Shown in pieces: positions 10,642 to 22,835 of a DNA stretch of 64,000 nt (positions within the stretch are counted from its first letter, which is position 1; each line of letters starts with the position of its first letter). Below the pieces are notes generated by a model. That model was not told the origin of the DNA, made no database searches, and worked only from the letters and a program-made list of their open reading frames with translations. Position numbers and translations under genes: made by a program. Source of the DNA: Zeugodacus cucurbitae (Eukaryota > Arthropoda > Insecta > Diptera > Tephritidae); the NCBI RefSeq assembly GCF_028554725.1, contig NC_071672.1, forward strand, positions 31,640,944-31,704,943, given 5' to 3'.

Positions 10642-13600
10642 AACTTGATGGTCATCACTCAGATGAAACCGGTTCGGGAGAGGGCGAAAATTCCAATGGC
10701 GGTATTTCGAATGTCGGGGCAAATGATGAGGATCAAGCTCGCCTAATACTCAAGCGCAAACTACAGCGGAATCGCACTTCCTTCACAAACGAGCAAATCG
10801 ATAGTTTGGAAAAAGGTATTTATTTCGCTTCGTAATATGGTAAAGATCAATTACAAATACAAAGTATTCTTTTCATTTATACAACTGTGTGCAGAATTCG
10901 AACGCACTCATTATCCGGATGTTTTTGCACGAGAGCGGTTGGCTGGGAAAATTGGTTTACCAGAGGCCCGTATACAGGTATGGTTTTCTAATCGTCGCGC
11001 TAAATGGCGACGTGAAGAGAAATTACGTAATCAGCGGCATACCCCTAACTCGGCTGGCGGTGGCTCAACTATATCGGCCACCTCCGTCATAGATAGCCCC
11101 AACAGTAGCAGTATGAACGGCAGCGGCGTCACCTCGGTTGTGCCCAGCGGCAGTAAGTATACTAAATAGCAATTCTAGTTGTTTCGAAACTAAATATACT
11201 AAACGAGTAAAAAAAGCACGCATGTTTTTCGATTATTTTGGCTATGCTACACCAACAACAGATGCAGCGGCGCTACCAGATGGTGTAATGTCCACACCCC
11301 CATTGGCTAATAATTCAGTTTCTTCTACGGCGGCTGCTGCATCAGCACATACTTCTGTGGTGGGCGCTGGCAGCGGTCCTGGTACCCCAGATCATATTGG
11401 CGGCGGACAGCAGTCTTCATCTGGCAGCAGCAACGCCAGCGGTACGAGTGTTACAAATTTAGGCGCTGGACATTCCGGTGGACGGAACAGTGTTGGCATG
11501 ATGGGTCTTAGTCCCGCTGGCAGCACCGGTTGTGCGCCCATTGGGGCAGTACATACATATCACGCGGCGACACATCATACACACCCACACCTAGGTGGTG
11601 GCATTGTGCCGTCGATATCGCCTCGGCTTAATATTAATAACGGATTTAGCAGCTCGATGGGAACTATGTACCCGATACATCATCATTCCACGATGGCTAT
11701 GAGCGAACCATATAGGTAAGTGTTTTTTTTGTAAAAATATATTACTTAAAACCAAAACAATTCATATTGCAAAGCATGTGAATATCCATGACTCACGTAA
11801 ACCTAAAGGTTACCCAAACCTGCCTAAATTAATTGACATCGAAGTCATCTAACGGGAAACCAGTTGTTTCGGCAATGCCGGACCAAAAGGAAAGAAAGGT
11901 TAGATTATGCAAAGAGGGGGCTAGTGTCATGCGGGGACTCTTTGCATGCAGGATATATGTATACTGGGTCAGGTTTACCTCTGGGTAGGTAGGATTTTAA
12001 TCTTCAACAGTAATCAGAACGAAGTTGCGCGAGGATCACTATAGTTTCGCGAGGCAAGTCGAGGTCGGTGTCTGCAATAGGTGGGGAATTATCTTCAAGT
12101 ACGCCATTCATGGGGAGGCAGTCGATGAAGGTGTTAATGGCTCCTCTGTGAATGGCGTTTAGTACTTGTCGAATGTCTAACGGTATAGTTCTGTATGTCG
12201 TCGACGTCGAGGATTTTAGGAAGGAACTCTTGACGGCTCTTGGTGGCGGCTCGGCTTCTAGCAAATGACTGCAGTTTCTACGAAAACAATTGAAAAATAA
12301 ACTGTTTGGAGAGCATTTCATAAGCTCCTTCACAGGTAGAATACAGCCCTCATTATGTAGGTGCTCAACCGGAGACATCAAGAGGCAACCTGTGGCTGTT
12401 CGGATTCAGGTGTTGTGAAAAGTCTGAAGCTTCCCCAGCTGCGTCCTACTGTACCGTGGGATAAGGCCGTCGTCGGCAGGTACTTTCGTAAATATTGTCA
12501 TTATTTGCACCTAGACGACCATATAGGGGTTGCGAAGTTTATGGCCGGTAAGTTGCCAACAAAATTTACCCCATGCGCTGACAGCTAGCGACTTAAGGCT
12601 CTTGTTGTTGTACCTTGGTGATAAGCGCTGTCAAAAGAGTACATGCTATCCAGCATAACACCCAAAATTTTGCTGTTATTTACAGTCGAAAATTAAGTAC
12701 CATCGACAGAAATGCTAGGGTCTCCTTCATCCAATTAGTGAATATGGTCGCTGTAGATTTGGTAGAAGAGAATTTTAGGCATCTAGCAATAGAGTAACGA
12801 GAAAGTTTTGACATATCTTTGTTGACGTTGTCCCGTTGTTGTCTTAAACTTGAACTATTCCGAAGGACAGCAAGTATTTCAGAGTAGTAACTCAACTCGT
12901 GAACTATTTAAAGCTTACACATAATGAAAATATAACTGACGATTATTTTATTTGTATCACTTATTACAGTTCAATGGCGTCCATGTCGTCGTTCACACAT
13001 CCCTCAATATCCTCGATGCCCGGCTCACCAATGTCTCAGCAACGTGACCTAACCCCGCCTTCACTGTATCAGTGCCATATGTCGCTACGTGCACCCCTAC
13101 CACCACCGCCGCATCATCACCATGCAGTGGTTGGAGGTTTCGGCATACCCTCGGCAGGCGGTGCACATAGTAGTGGCGGCAGTCTCACAAATCAGCAGTC
13201 GGCATGCAGCGGCTATGACACGTCAGTAAGTAGTTATGGTCAAACAGTGGGGCTGCAACCACCACTGCCACCGCCGCCGCTGCCAACACCCGTTTCAAGC
13301 AATGTTTCTGCCTTGTCTCAAGTTTCCAGCGACAGCTCGGTGTCTGCCATAAATTGCGGTAGTGGCGCAATCACGACGACGACAAATCTTAATAATACCA
13401 CCATATTATCGGCACGCAACTCACCTTGCAGTCCACCGACGAGTCATCAGCTAGGCACACCCAACAATGGCAGCGGCAGTGTGGCATCAACTACCACGGA
13501 CAATTACTCTCAACTGGGATATGGCTACGCAGCAGCAGCCGCCGTTGCATCTGCAGCCGGCAATAATAGTGGAGCTTCCGCGGTCATGGGCACAGGTATA

Positions 13601-13678
13601 TCCTCAGCAAGCGCGCAGAACCAAGCAGGAAAGCAGCAGCAGTTTTTCGCATCATGCTTCTATTCTCCATGGGTTTGA
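10642..13678 (+). CDS. ey: eyeless / Pax6 transcription factor, 3' coding exons (5' part outside the window)
   Basis: Four coding exons fit by splice signals and phase: 10642-10815, 10895-11152, 11262-11715 and 12970-13678, giving 530 residues after a split first codon and ending in TGA. The junction codons join cleanly (GAA across the 79-bp intron, S-S-M at the last). The protein holds a complete Pax6-type homeodomain, LQRNRTSFTNEQIDSLEK then EFERTHYPDVFARERLAGKI, with WFSNRRAKWRR (Ser at homeodomain position 50, the paired-class mark). RLAGKIGLPEAR and EEKLRNQRHTPNS match Drosophila Eyeless better than Twin of eyeless. The tail is rich in Ser, Gly, Pro, His and Ala, and ends QQFFASCFYSPWV, the conserved eyeless terminus. 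Pax6 proteins bind DNA in the nucleus and drive eye and brain development. The paired domain and most of the linker must lie upstream of position 1. Exon limits were read by eye, without transcript support. Confidence 0.93.
11990..12895 (-). pseudogene. Jockey-type LINE fragment in the last ey intron
   Basis: The minus strand contains KSTATIFTNWMKE near 12735 (late reverse transcriptase region) and, further on, SPVEHLHNEGCILPVKE, LNAIHRGAINTF and TIVILAQLRSDYC near 12010-12380. This order is that of the C-terminal reverse-transcriptase region and tail of a jockey-group LINE; the tail normally reads VTLAQLRSGYCSRLNSY. Stops and frameshifts break it. Relatives lie at 38600-39175 and 58396-58840. 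It is antisense to ey within the intron 11716-12969. Confidence 0.75.
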
Positions 13679-13806
13679 GAGGAATATACAACGTTAGTCA
13701 GGCCCAACGCTCAAAGTGGTTTAAAATAGGTATACCAGGATAAATATACATATACGGATGAGTTGTACCAGTACATAACACTCAACCCAAGGTTACTGAG
13801 ATATAT

Positions 13807-13812
13807 AATAAA
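13807..13812 (+). terminator. Candidate ey polyadenylation signal
   Basis: AATAAA lies 129 bases after the ey stop codon, followed by a T-rich tract. A second AATAAA-like cluster follows near 13988. Which one is used cannot be told from sequence alone. Confidence 0.5.
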
Positions 13813-14038
13813 TTTTTTTAATTCGACTTGTTAATATCTCGCAATTATGAAAAATTTAAAACAAAAAGACTATAGAATACTTTCGACATATTCGAGAGCT
13901 TAATACACATATACATATATGTACGTATTATTAGTGAAAATTAATACGATGCTGTTTTATAATTAAAACTCAGCACAGTCGTAGTAATAAATAAAATTAT
14001 ATGGAAAAAGCACATAAACTATCTTCTCATTTCGGATA

Positions 14039-14640
14039 TTGCCTTTTCCACTAGAGGAGTGGGATAGGGACATGGTTGTTAAAAAAATGCAGGAATTAGT
14101 ATATTCACAGCTAAATCCAAACCAGCGGAACGAGTGGGAGGTGCAGGTGGTGGTGGACATCAAAATCGCCTCCCGACTTCCATATCACTACAGTGTTTTT
14201 AAAGCAGAGCTTACTGCAATCAAAGAGGGCCTACTACTAACAAATAAATATATTTATTTTTACAAACAGCCAGGCGGCCTGAAATCACTGGTGCAGGAAT
14301 GCCTTGAGCTGTTACTACAACTAGGTACCTATTTGATGTTAAACCTGCAATGGGTTCCAGGACACAGCGACATTCCAGGAAACTGTAAAGCGAATGAACT
14401 AGCCAGACTAGGTACCATAATACACATAAATTCCAATAAAGCGGGAATATACATGCCACTGGCCACTTGTAGATATCTAAACGACAAATACGTCATAGAC
14501 ATAGCCGAAGCACATGCCGCTTATTGAAATTTAAATGAAACGACTTAAGAACTCTAGTAGGAGTATTAACAGGTCATTGTCTGATTGGTAGGCATGCAAG
14601 TGGACTGGGGACATCATACAATGACTATTGCAGAAGCTGC
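14039..14640 (+). pseudogene. LINE fragment with RNase H domain
   Basis: The frame includes SVFKAELTAIKEGLL (an RNase H catalytic Glu block) and LQWVPGHSDIPGNCKANELA (the His and final Asp/Glu region of LINE RNase H), followed after a frame break by GVLTGHCLIGRHASGLG, the Gly-His-Cys segment that follows RNase H in these elements. The first RNase H Asp block and all upstream reverse transcriptase are missing, so it is a 5'-truncated remnant. Confidence 0.8.
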
Positions 14641-14689
14641 TAAGAAGTAGTTAGAAGAGCACAGACAAAGAAAGACAACAAACGTTCAC

Positions 14690-14985
14690 AATTTTCTTGA
14701 CGACGTCTCCGAAGTTGCTGTTATAAAACTTGACGAGAATGATGTGCGGCTGGTAGAGTTTCAATTGCCTACTCAGTCTAAAGTATCATCTGTTGGCAAG
14801 AGTGATTCTGCGTTTGATTTCAAGGCAGACATTATTTTTGTGTTAATGTCGGTTCCAAGATAGACAAAATTATCAAAAACCTCAAAGTTTTGACTCTCAA
14901 CAGTGACGTTTGAAAAAAGAAGGGAATGCGCTGACTGTTTCTTTGATGACACGAGATTGTGTAAAAATATAGAGTTAGCCTAATG
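14690..14985 (-). pseudogene. RTE-type LINE reverse transcriptase scrap
   Basis: Positions 14755-14830 and 14900-14960 closely match the minus-strand DNA at 30955-31100, which encodes the RLGSHVTVDSH...RRITLANRCYFGL region of an RTE-type LINE. Small insertions and substitutions make this copy non-coding. Confidence 0.65.
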
Positions 14986-15434
14986 CTTGATACACTCATT
15001 ATCTCAAGATAAATTTTCTATCGTGTTTAACAATCTAATAGACAGGCTCATACAAAATCGGACTCGTACTTTCGTTTTGACCTCGAGTAAAAGCGAGCGT
15101 GCCTGGAATATAGCAAGAACAGTGTTTCGAATTAAGATTTTGGAGGGCAAACGCACAGAAAATTTTATCAGCGCTAGGATTTCTTCAACGAGTTGCAATG
15201 TGGTCGCAAGCCGGTGTGAGCAAAATGAAGAAAATTTTACCATGTTGTATTGGCAGACTGCCGATTAGTGTGCGAGGTAAGCATCTTAAAAGACCATGTA
15301 AAGCTGCCAAGCGCAACCGATTCACGAATGATGCCGCTGTTTCATTTGTGAATGTCGACAATAATTTGAGACTAGCGACAGTCGAATACGAGGATTTATC
15401 TAGAAATCATAAGTCCATATTTCTTCAAAATTAA

Positions 15435-15765
15435 TGCCGGTGAGACCGCAACCGTCAATGACGACCGTGATAACCGATTATTTGATGCCTGAAATTGAAG
15501 CTCGTGTTCTCAGCGACAGACTCCGCCACTTCCCACACATCGCATTAATCAATGGAATTAGTGAGAGAACAGATAATTTAACGTTTTGGGCCGGCGATTA
15601 GCCACCAAGGTCGTGTGATACCACACCGTTAGTTTTTTTCCTGTGGGGATATCAAGAGCCTACGCGGGCGATCCCACTTTGATTCAGGCCTTGGAGCAAA
15701 ACATCACTGTGATTTTTTTTTTTTAAGTAAAGAACCTCAAAATGGATCATCCAATAAATTGGTTC
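15435..15765 (+). pseudogene. Mariner-like transposase C-terminal remnant
   Basis: In shifting frames this reads ITDYLMPEIEARVLSD and PPRSCDTTPLVFFLWGY, the region before and at the last catalytic Asp (P-P-R-S-C-D-L-T-P-L-D) of insect IS630/Tc1-mariner transposases. A stop falls just before PPRSCD. The end GAATGGATCA-like sequence near 15740-15750 resembles that of the copy at 60660-61195. The 15000-15434 stretch just upstream has open frames I cannot place. Confidence 0.7.
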
Positions 15766-17459
15766 AGTTAGATAACGAGTTTATACAGGCAACAGCACCG
15801 TTTAGACGTCGTATTAAGTTTTTTATATTTCATAATTATTTGAAATATCAGTCTTTCTATTACTGAGATAAGAAGGAAACTATTGAAGGAAAAAGTGGAA
15901 AATTAAGATCCAGTATGTTTAGGTATAATTATGCTTTGCCTCATAGTGTTAACATTTGTTTTTGAATATACATATATATAATATATATATACCTATCATT
16001 CTAACAACCTGACACTACTGCCCCCTAACAAGCGCTGCAAACAATGAGGGGTGAATAACATCAGTCTCATCTCTCGACGCAGATAAACGAGCAGTGAAAG
16101 GTCATGAAGTGTGTTAGTCAAGCACAATAGGATATTCATAAGATTCTTTTCGCACAGGCACAATAAGAAATATGTGATGATGATATTATCAACGCTTCAT
16201 TATATTTATCTCAGATCATTACAATCAACATCAGTCCGACCAACGTTGATAGGATTCACACGACATTATGACAGCCGTGGCTGAGGAAGTAAACTAAAGC
16301 TTAAAGGGTAGCCAGCTGATGCGATGATGGGCACCGGCAGTGGATAGTACGTGCTGTTATGTATAACTTAATCTTGTCGAATACAATGCCGACGTTACCA
16401 ATAAAAAAAAACGTGAACTTTCCAATTGTTATTGCTATGCATGTGGAAGTGTTCTGATTATTTGATGTTTTTGTTTTGTATGCAACAGTCGCTTTTTCAA
16501 ATTTATTTACTTCCGTCAAACAATACATTCTTTCGAAGTTGCCGATTTCAATGAAAAGCACATTCATATGATATATAACTTACTTCCTTATACTCTAACT
16601 AATATATAAGTACCTTTAAGTAAATAAAAAGCTTGACCAATAAATTGAAAATTGAGTTACGCAATTCTAATTATGTTTTAAGTAATAGTAAATCACCAAC
16701 AAATTATTTGCTTCTCTTATTGTATTGAGTATATTGTATAAATCAGCTGTGCTTCGAAAGGGTAAAGTTTCCAAATAACACCGTCCGATTTGCTCGTTTG
16801 TATGTGTGTACGTAGCATAAATATGTATGTACAAATAATCGAAAGAAGGGTACGTACACCAGCATCCCCAGGATGTTTTTATTTTATCTGCTGCTCACAT
16901 TGGTAATGCCATAGTGGTGGAATGGTGTTATTTAGCTGACATGCGTCACCATGAACTGGCGATAACGCAATCAAGATCTGCTGCACGCGACACAATAAGG
17001 GGCAAAATTTGTTAAGAATTTAATTTCAACACAACATATTGGATCTCATGTTATGCAGTGACATCCTATCGCGCAGTGTAGTATTTCCATATTGAGTCAA
17101 ACGAGCACATTACTTTTCTGTGATTTGCAGATAAGACTCAAGCAGTTTACCGGTTATGCACTTATGCACTTGTTACAAAGCGCTTTTATATGTGTTATCA
17201 CAAATTAAGTTAAAGTTACTGTCCTTATTATAAATTTCGTACAGTAGAATATAGACGGTTGGGTAAATAAGTTTCAGCTGAGATTTGGTTTTGATTTTTG
17301 GCATGCTTTATTAAACATAATTACACAGAAATTGATAGAAACTCTTGAATGTGGAAAATGTATTTTATGTAATTGCTAAAAATCAGGTCTAACGCCAGAT
17401 GTGCTTTATGGTGCAAAATTATTTACATTTTGTTATACTTTTTCGTAGAAATTGTTGTT
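15766..17459. other. Unassigned intergenic stretch
   Basis: AT-rich DNA with ATATACATATA microsatellite near 15965-15995. An 88-codon frame on the minus strand (16301-16567) has no recognisable motif. No gene or element boundary could be supported. Confidence 0.3.
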
Positions 17460-18245
17460 TTATATTACAATATAAAATTCAAATTTAATGAAAATTTTCT
17501 GCTCACCGAAGGGTTCTCTCAATAAATCCATTGATTGATGCGACGTGTGTGTGTGCATCAAATAGTCGGTTATCATGGCACTATAACGGTCGCCATTGAC
17601 GGTTACGCTCTCACTGGCATCATTTTTGAAGAAATGTATACCGATGATTCCACCAAACCGTTTTTCTTCCGCATGAAATGGCAGCGGCAATTTTGTTTGT
17701 TTACATACTCATTGAGCCAGAAATGGGTCTCATGGCTGAACAGAATTTGGCTCAAAAACGTCGGATCTTCTTATGGTCAAGAGGCCAATAGAGCGAAGCG
17801 ATGTCGCTTGGGAAGGCTAGCGGCTTCGGTTCTTGCACAAGCTGTATTTTGTACGCTTTCAATTTAATATCTTGACGTAAAAGGCACCAAGTCGTTTCAT
17901 ATGTCAGTCCGAGTTTTTGCGAACGGCGCCGAATCGAATCTCCACGGTCTTCGTGAGCACTCTCAGCCACGGCTGCTATATTTTCTACACTGTGTGCTGG
18001 ACGTGGTCTATTCGGTCGAATATTATCCAATAATGAATGCTGGGTCTCAAGATGGGTAATGGTGTTGCAAATAGTCCTCTCAGTAGGTCAGTTATGTTGA
18101 CCATAAGTTGAGCGAAGTGCGCGAAACTCATTCTTTACAGAATGTGACAAACAAAAATAACATAACAGCTTGGCACGACTCATGCGTGATCGGTTAAAAA
18201 ATGCCATTAAAAAGAGTTTCTCTACATGAGTTAATCCACATGATA
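17460..18245 (-). pseudogene. Mariner-like transposase remnant with N-terminal HTH
   Basis: On the minus strand, RPRPAHSVENIAAVAESAHE, RRRSQKLGLTYETTW and LKAYKIQLVQEPKPL (near 17800-18000) match the helix-turn-helix half of insect IS630/mariner-type transposases. FGGIIGIHFFKNDASESVTV and NGDRYSAMITDYL follow near 17570-17660. The middle of the catalytic domain is deleted or shifted. It is the same family as the pieces at 15435-15765, 50941-51140 and 60660-61195. Confidence 0.75.
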
Positions 18246-18689
18246 TAAAAAACAATTAAAAAAATTTCACTTGTTTTCACCTCTGGATGTGTGTCATGAG
18301 AGTTTGCAAAAACTCTGTAAAACGTTTACGCCCCTATAAGGATATGTGCAAGAAGTAAAATAATAACATACTTTTTAAATCATCAAAATAGCCTTGAAAT
18401 ATTTAAGAAAGCGCTAAGTTCGGGAGTAACTGAACTTTCTTTACCGGGCTTTTTTCCAACCCTTAGGAGTCCAATAAGGAGATAATGCTCTAGCCAGTGA
18501 ATATAGATCACACCGAATTAATCCCAGAAAAGGTTCCGCTTTCTCATGCTCGATATGACTTTATAATTATTCTCAGTATGCTGATACGAGCCGAAACTAC
18601 CCTGCCTGAAATTACTTATAAAAATGATATTTATGAGGTCTAATACTACATTTAATGTTTTAAGTTATGTATTTAAATATATTAAAGTT
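18246..18689. other. Spacer with a scrap of the dispersed repeat
   Basis: Positions 18415-18440 (GCTAAGTTCGGGAGTAACTGAAC) resemble the end of the dispersed repeat. Nothing else was recognised. Confidence 0.4.
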
Positions 18690-19832
18690 AGGAAGATGGA
18701 GGAAAGTCTCTGACTGTCATTCACTTGGGAGTGACCAGGAACGATTCTTTTGCATGTGGCTCAAGCAGCTCACGACTTCTGGTCTTAGACCAAATATCCT
18801 CTTGGTAGCCAATAGACATCCGTTTGGATGCGAGCTAAAGTGGGAAGACGAATGCCGCTTATGCGGTTGTGCGTATGGTTTGCGACCCACCACATAAAAA
18901 AAATCCCCCAATGAAAACGAAACAACAGCTTCGGATGAGAGACCCCAATTTTGATGACGACCAATGCTAACGCATTAAGGACTACGATTTAAGGGCATGC
19001 ACCTGGAATGTCCGGACCCTTAATTGGGAAGGTGCCTCTGCCCAGCTGGTTGATGTCCTCGTAAGAGTAAAGACTGACATTACCGCAATCCAAGAAATGC
19101 GATGGGCGGGATAAGAACAGCAGAAGGTAAGTGACATCTACTACAGCGGCCATATAAAGGAGCGGAAATTCGGTGTAGTATTCGTGGTGTGAGAGAGACT
19201 CCGTCGTCGAGTCCAGACATTCACTCCGGTGGATAAACGTCTAGCCACAATCCGCATCAAAGCGAGGTTCTTCAACATATCGTTTATTTGCGCCCACGCC
19301 CCAACGGAAGAGAAGGACGATGTGACCAAAGATACTTTCTATGAGCGCCTAGAACACAGCTACGAGCGCTGCCCCCGCCACGATGTCAAAGTCGTGCTTG
19401 GCGATTTCAACGCTAATGAAAATTCTACGAAAAGATTCTGCGACTAACTGAAGGTTTCAAGACCGGAGCACATTCCTGTAGGATCCCCGGATGTGATCTA
19501 GTAGTTAATGACCAGCGTATACTGAGTTTGTGGAGTTTCGCCAGGAGATGGCATACCCGATTCCCCAATCGACGATGATTTAACAGATGTTCCATTGCCC
19601 GACCAAGAAGAAATTATAATAGCAATTACCCGGATAAGGAACAACAAAGCGGGGGGGGCCGATGGATTGCCGGCCGATCTATTCAAATACGGCGGCGAAG
19701 AACTGATAAGGTGCATACGTAGGAAAGGTCTAACTTGGGCTACTGTGGGGGTCAGCAGGTAGCTGCGAATATCCAATAAGCAGTCCCCGACCAAAGCAGC
19801 AGAGATGGAAGGTGTAGCTTTAAAGGCTACGT
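18690..19832 (+). pseudogene. RTE-type LINE: 5' region, endonuclease and start of RT
   Basis: The fragment opens with the leader common to these LINEs, then encodes CTWNVRTLNWEGASAQLVDV (start of the APE-type endonuclease), RKFGVVFVV, KRLATIRIKARFFNISF, CAHAPTEEKDD and HDVKVVLGDFNANE (the G-D-F-N-A catalytic block). After a deletion it resumes with IRNNKAGGADGLPADLFKYG from the beginning of the reverse transcriptase. Stops interrupt the frame. A hAT transposon begins at its right edge. Confidence 0.8.
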
Positions 19833-20292
19833 TAGGGTTGTCGAAAAAATATCGATACATCGATATAATTTTTTCAATGTATCAATATTTTTGAGCGATA
19901 TTATTGTTTCGATATATCGAGGTATCGATATAATATTACAAGTATTGAAAAGGTATAAAAATCGATATTTTTATGATCAAAAAACTCTAAATCCATTTTT
20001 ATACTAACATTTTTTAGCACTGCACAGCACTGTTTGTCAGTTATTCTATTATTTCATTCTCTTTATCTTCTTTTTAGAAATTCACAGTTTCAACTGAATT
20101 CATAATTCTGAGTTTCAAGAAGCGTCACTTATTGTTCAGACCCCAAGGAGAGTACAAGTGTTCGGAAATTAACTTCAATAAATAAGAAATTGGCTTTAAT
20201 AAATAATAAAATACGAATGTTTAGAAATTAACTTTAATAAAAATAATCTTAATTTTTACATTGGATGTGGTGTTTCATTCGCCACACAGTCC

Positions 20293-22674
20293 ATGTCTAG
20301 TGTTGTATGGAACTTTTTCAAAAAAATAGATAGACAAAATATTTCATGTAATGTGTGTGGAAAAACATATAAAACCAGTGGCAATACAACGAATTTATCT
20401 ACACATCTAAAAAATAAGCATCACTATACGTTTTTGCAACTTAAAAATAAAAACGCAAGGTCAAGTGAAGTGAATACTACACCAAGAACAAGTTCACCCG
20501 TTTCGTTTACTAATTCAACTAGTACCATTACTAATAAACCTGCTGAGATAGAAAATAACCTCATGGAATTGTCTGAATCTGCGATTTACGATGATACTGG
20601 TGTAAGTATTTTATTTGTGTAAGTTTGTAGCTTTAGAATCTAAATATTTGTTCTTGTTCATAACCAATAATTAGTCACCTAATAATGTGTAATTACATTT
20701 TAGTATTTTCACTTAACCTTAATACTATTTATGACGACAAGTGTAATGAAATATATACAAAATGTTCAATATTTTTTTTCAGACTGAATTCTCCAAAGAT
20801 AGTCAGAGTAAAGACTTGTGGAAACAGACTACACTCATAGATGTGTTTGAAAGAATATCCAAGCTATGAAGGTATTTTTGATTGATATCAGATTGCTGTC
20901 TTTTTAGTTGATAAGAATGTTCTAATTTTATTATTTTTCTCAATTTAGCAGGGGGTCATAGCCAAAGTCAAATAAATCAAGCTTTGGTCTACATGATTTG
21001 CAAAGACAACATGCCTCTATTTTGTGTGGAAAAATCAGGATTGAAAAGATTGATGAGCGTCATTTGTCCACGCTATAAGGTTCCATCACGAACTACAGTA
21101 AGCGAACTATAATTTAAAATTATTATCTCATCCTTTTTATTTTTACATGTTATTTTATTATTAATTTCTCATTACAGATAACTGGCTTAATGGAACAACG
21201 ATGTGCCACTACCAAAGCCATTGTAAAACAAAAATTAAGTGAGATAAATAATATTGCTTTAACAAGTGATATATTAACTCTCATGAACTCGACACGAAGT
21301 CTCATCGTAGTAACAGCGCATTTTCTTAACACAGCAAATAACTGCACTCCTGAATCAGAACATGAGATGGTGACATTGACAGCACGAACAATGTATCAGG
21401 TAAGTAAAGTATAAAATAAATGCATCAAATAAAAAAAAATTGTAAGTTATAAAAAATTCCTTAAAGTGGACTAATATTGGTCTTCTTTCCTGCAGGCACA
21501 CACTGCTGATTATATAAAAGAATGCTTTGAAAATATTACCGACGAGTTTTCAATAGAAAAGAATTGCATCTTATCAATTACTACTGATGGTGGTGCTAAC
21601 ATGGTTGCTGCAGTGAATAAATTTTTAGAAGATGGAAAAAGAATTCCTTGCATGGCACATTTGTTGAATTTAATAGTGGATGGCGCAACAAGAGATAATG
21701 CACCAGTTCTTCAAATTGCCAATCGTGTCAAAGCTATTGAAACATATTTTTTTAACAATCTGTGAACGCAATGGATGATTTGCGATCAGAACAAGAGGGA
21801 CAAAAGAAAGAGGGAGAAGTATTAACACTTATACAATCAGTAAGCACAAGGTGGAATTCTTGTCTTGATATGTTGGAAAGATTCAATACATTATCAGCTA
21901 TTGTGGCTAAAATTTTGGCAACCAGGCGGAACGCACCTGATGTGATAACTTCTTCAGAGTTAGGTGTCATACGAGATCTGAAAATATTGCTTACCCCATT
22001 TAAGCAAGCTACTGAAGAAATTAGCGGCGATCAGTACGTGACTTCAAGTTTTGAACAAGTAAAACCTTTCACCGAATTTGGTTTCAGAGTTTGCTAAATT
22101 TAGTTATTGCCAAACTAGAACCACTAGAGCGACATTTACATCTGGCCAAAGCAACAATTTTAGACCCACGCTTTAAGCGTATTCATTTTAGTTCAGCGCT
22201 AACTGTTTCCACTGCAATAACCGCATTGTCAAAAGAAATACGTTTAGAACATAGACGAAGAGGACAACTATCGCCTGAACTCAGACCCATTACCATAATT
22301 CCAAATTCTTCACGGTCGTTGTGGTCCGGACATGAAAAAATTATGATAGATATTGCTGCAGCTTCAGTAAACTCTTTACTTTCAACTTCAACGAGTGATG
22401 GTATGCCCAGCGAACTAAAGCAATATCTAGATCAGCCTATAATACCCAGAAAAGAGAATCCTACAAAATTCTGGTTTGATTGTCGTCATTTTACCCCAGT
22501 CCTTTCCGACATAGTTCTAAAGTGTTGGATATCGCCTGCGTCCTCGGTTTCCTCAGAGAGAGTGGCATCTGCTGTGAATCTCGCAGTACCCAATAACAGA
22601 AGTCGGCTTACAGCCGAGCACGTAAATCAAAGAGTTTTTCTTATGTCTGTATCAGATAAATATTGGTTTGATTA
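20293..22674 (+). pseudogene. hAT transposase, intron-containing, frameshifted
   Basis: The start gives VVWNFFKKIDRQNISCNVCG with H-L-K-N-K-H downstream: a BED zinc finger (C-x2-C...H-x4-H type). Later exons encode YMICKDNMPLFCVEKSGLK, then the transposase body with SITTDGGANMVAAVN (catalytic Asp region), PCMAHLLNLIVDGA, STRWNSCLDMLERF (the hAT R-W motif) and, near the end, CWISPASSVSSERV with NRSRLTAEHVNQRVFL (the dimerisation domain). Canonical introns lie near 20615-20782, 20875-20950, 21100-21178 and 21401-21495. A one-base loss in a T run at 21747-21753 and a second frame change near 22080-22090 break the protein. Transposases of this type cut DNA at the hAT ends. Confidence 0.85.
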
Positions 22675-22835
22675 AATAATATTTTAATTGTTGTTCTTGA
22701 TTTAATAAAAATTATGTTTATTCATTAGTATTTATCTAGTAATGTAAGATAATTAAAGTAGATTAAGACAAATATTTTTTTTTTCATATCATACCGATAT
22801 ATTTAAATAAAAATATCAATATCGATATCGATATA

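Noticed and set aside
11138..11261. Possible extension of the ey exon into the frame starting at 11138
   Set aside because: A GTAAGT donor at 11153 and an AG at 11260-11261 give a phase-correct 109-bp intron. The extension is intron sequence.
10642..13678. Identification as twin of eyeless rather than eyeless
   Set aside because: RLAGKIGLPEAR, EEKLRNQR, the FFASCFYSPWV terminus and the SPRLN and LTPPSLYQCHM tail text agree with Eyeless as I recall it. Toy has a different post-homeodomain sequence.
16301..16567. 88-codon minus-strand frame as a small gene
   Set aside because: No start context, no conserved motif, no splice partner; length is expected by chance.
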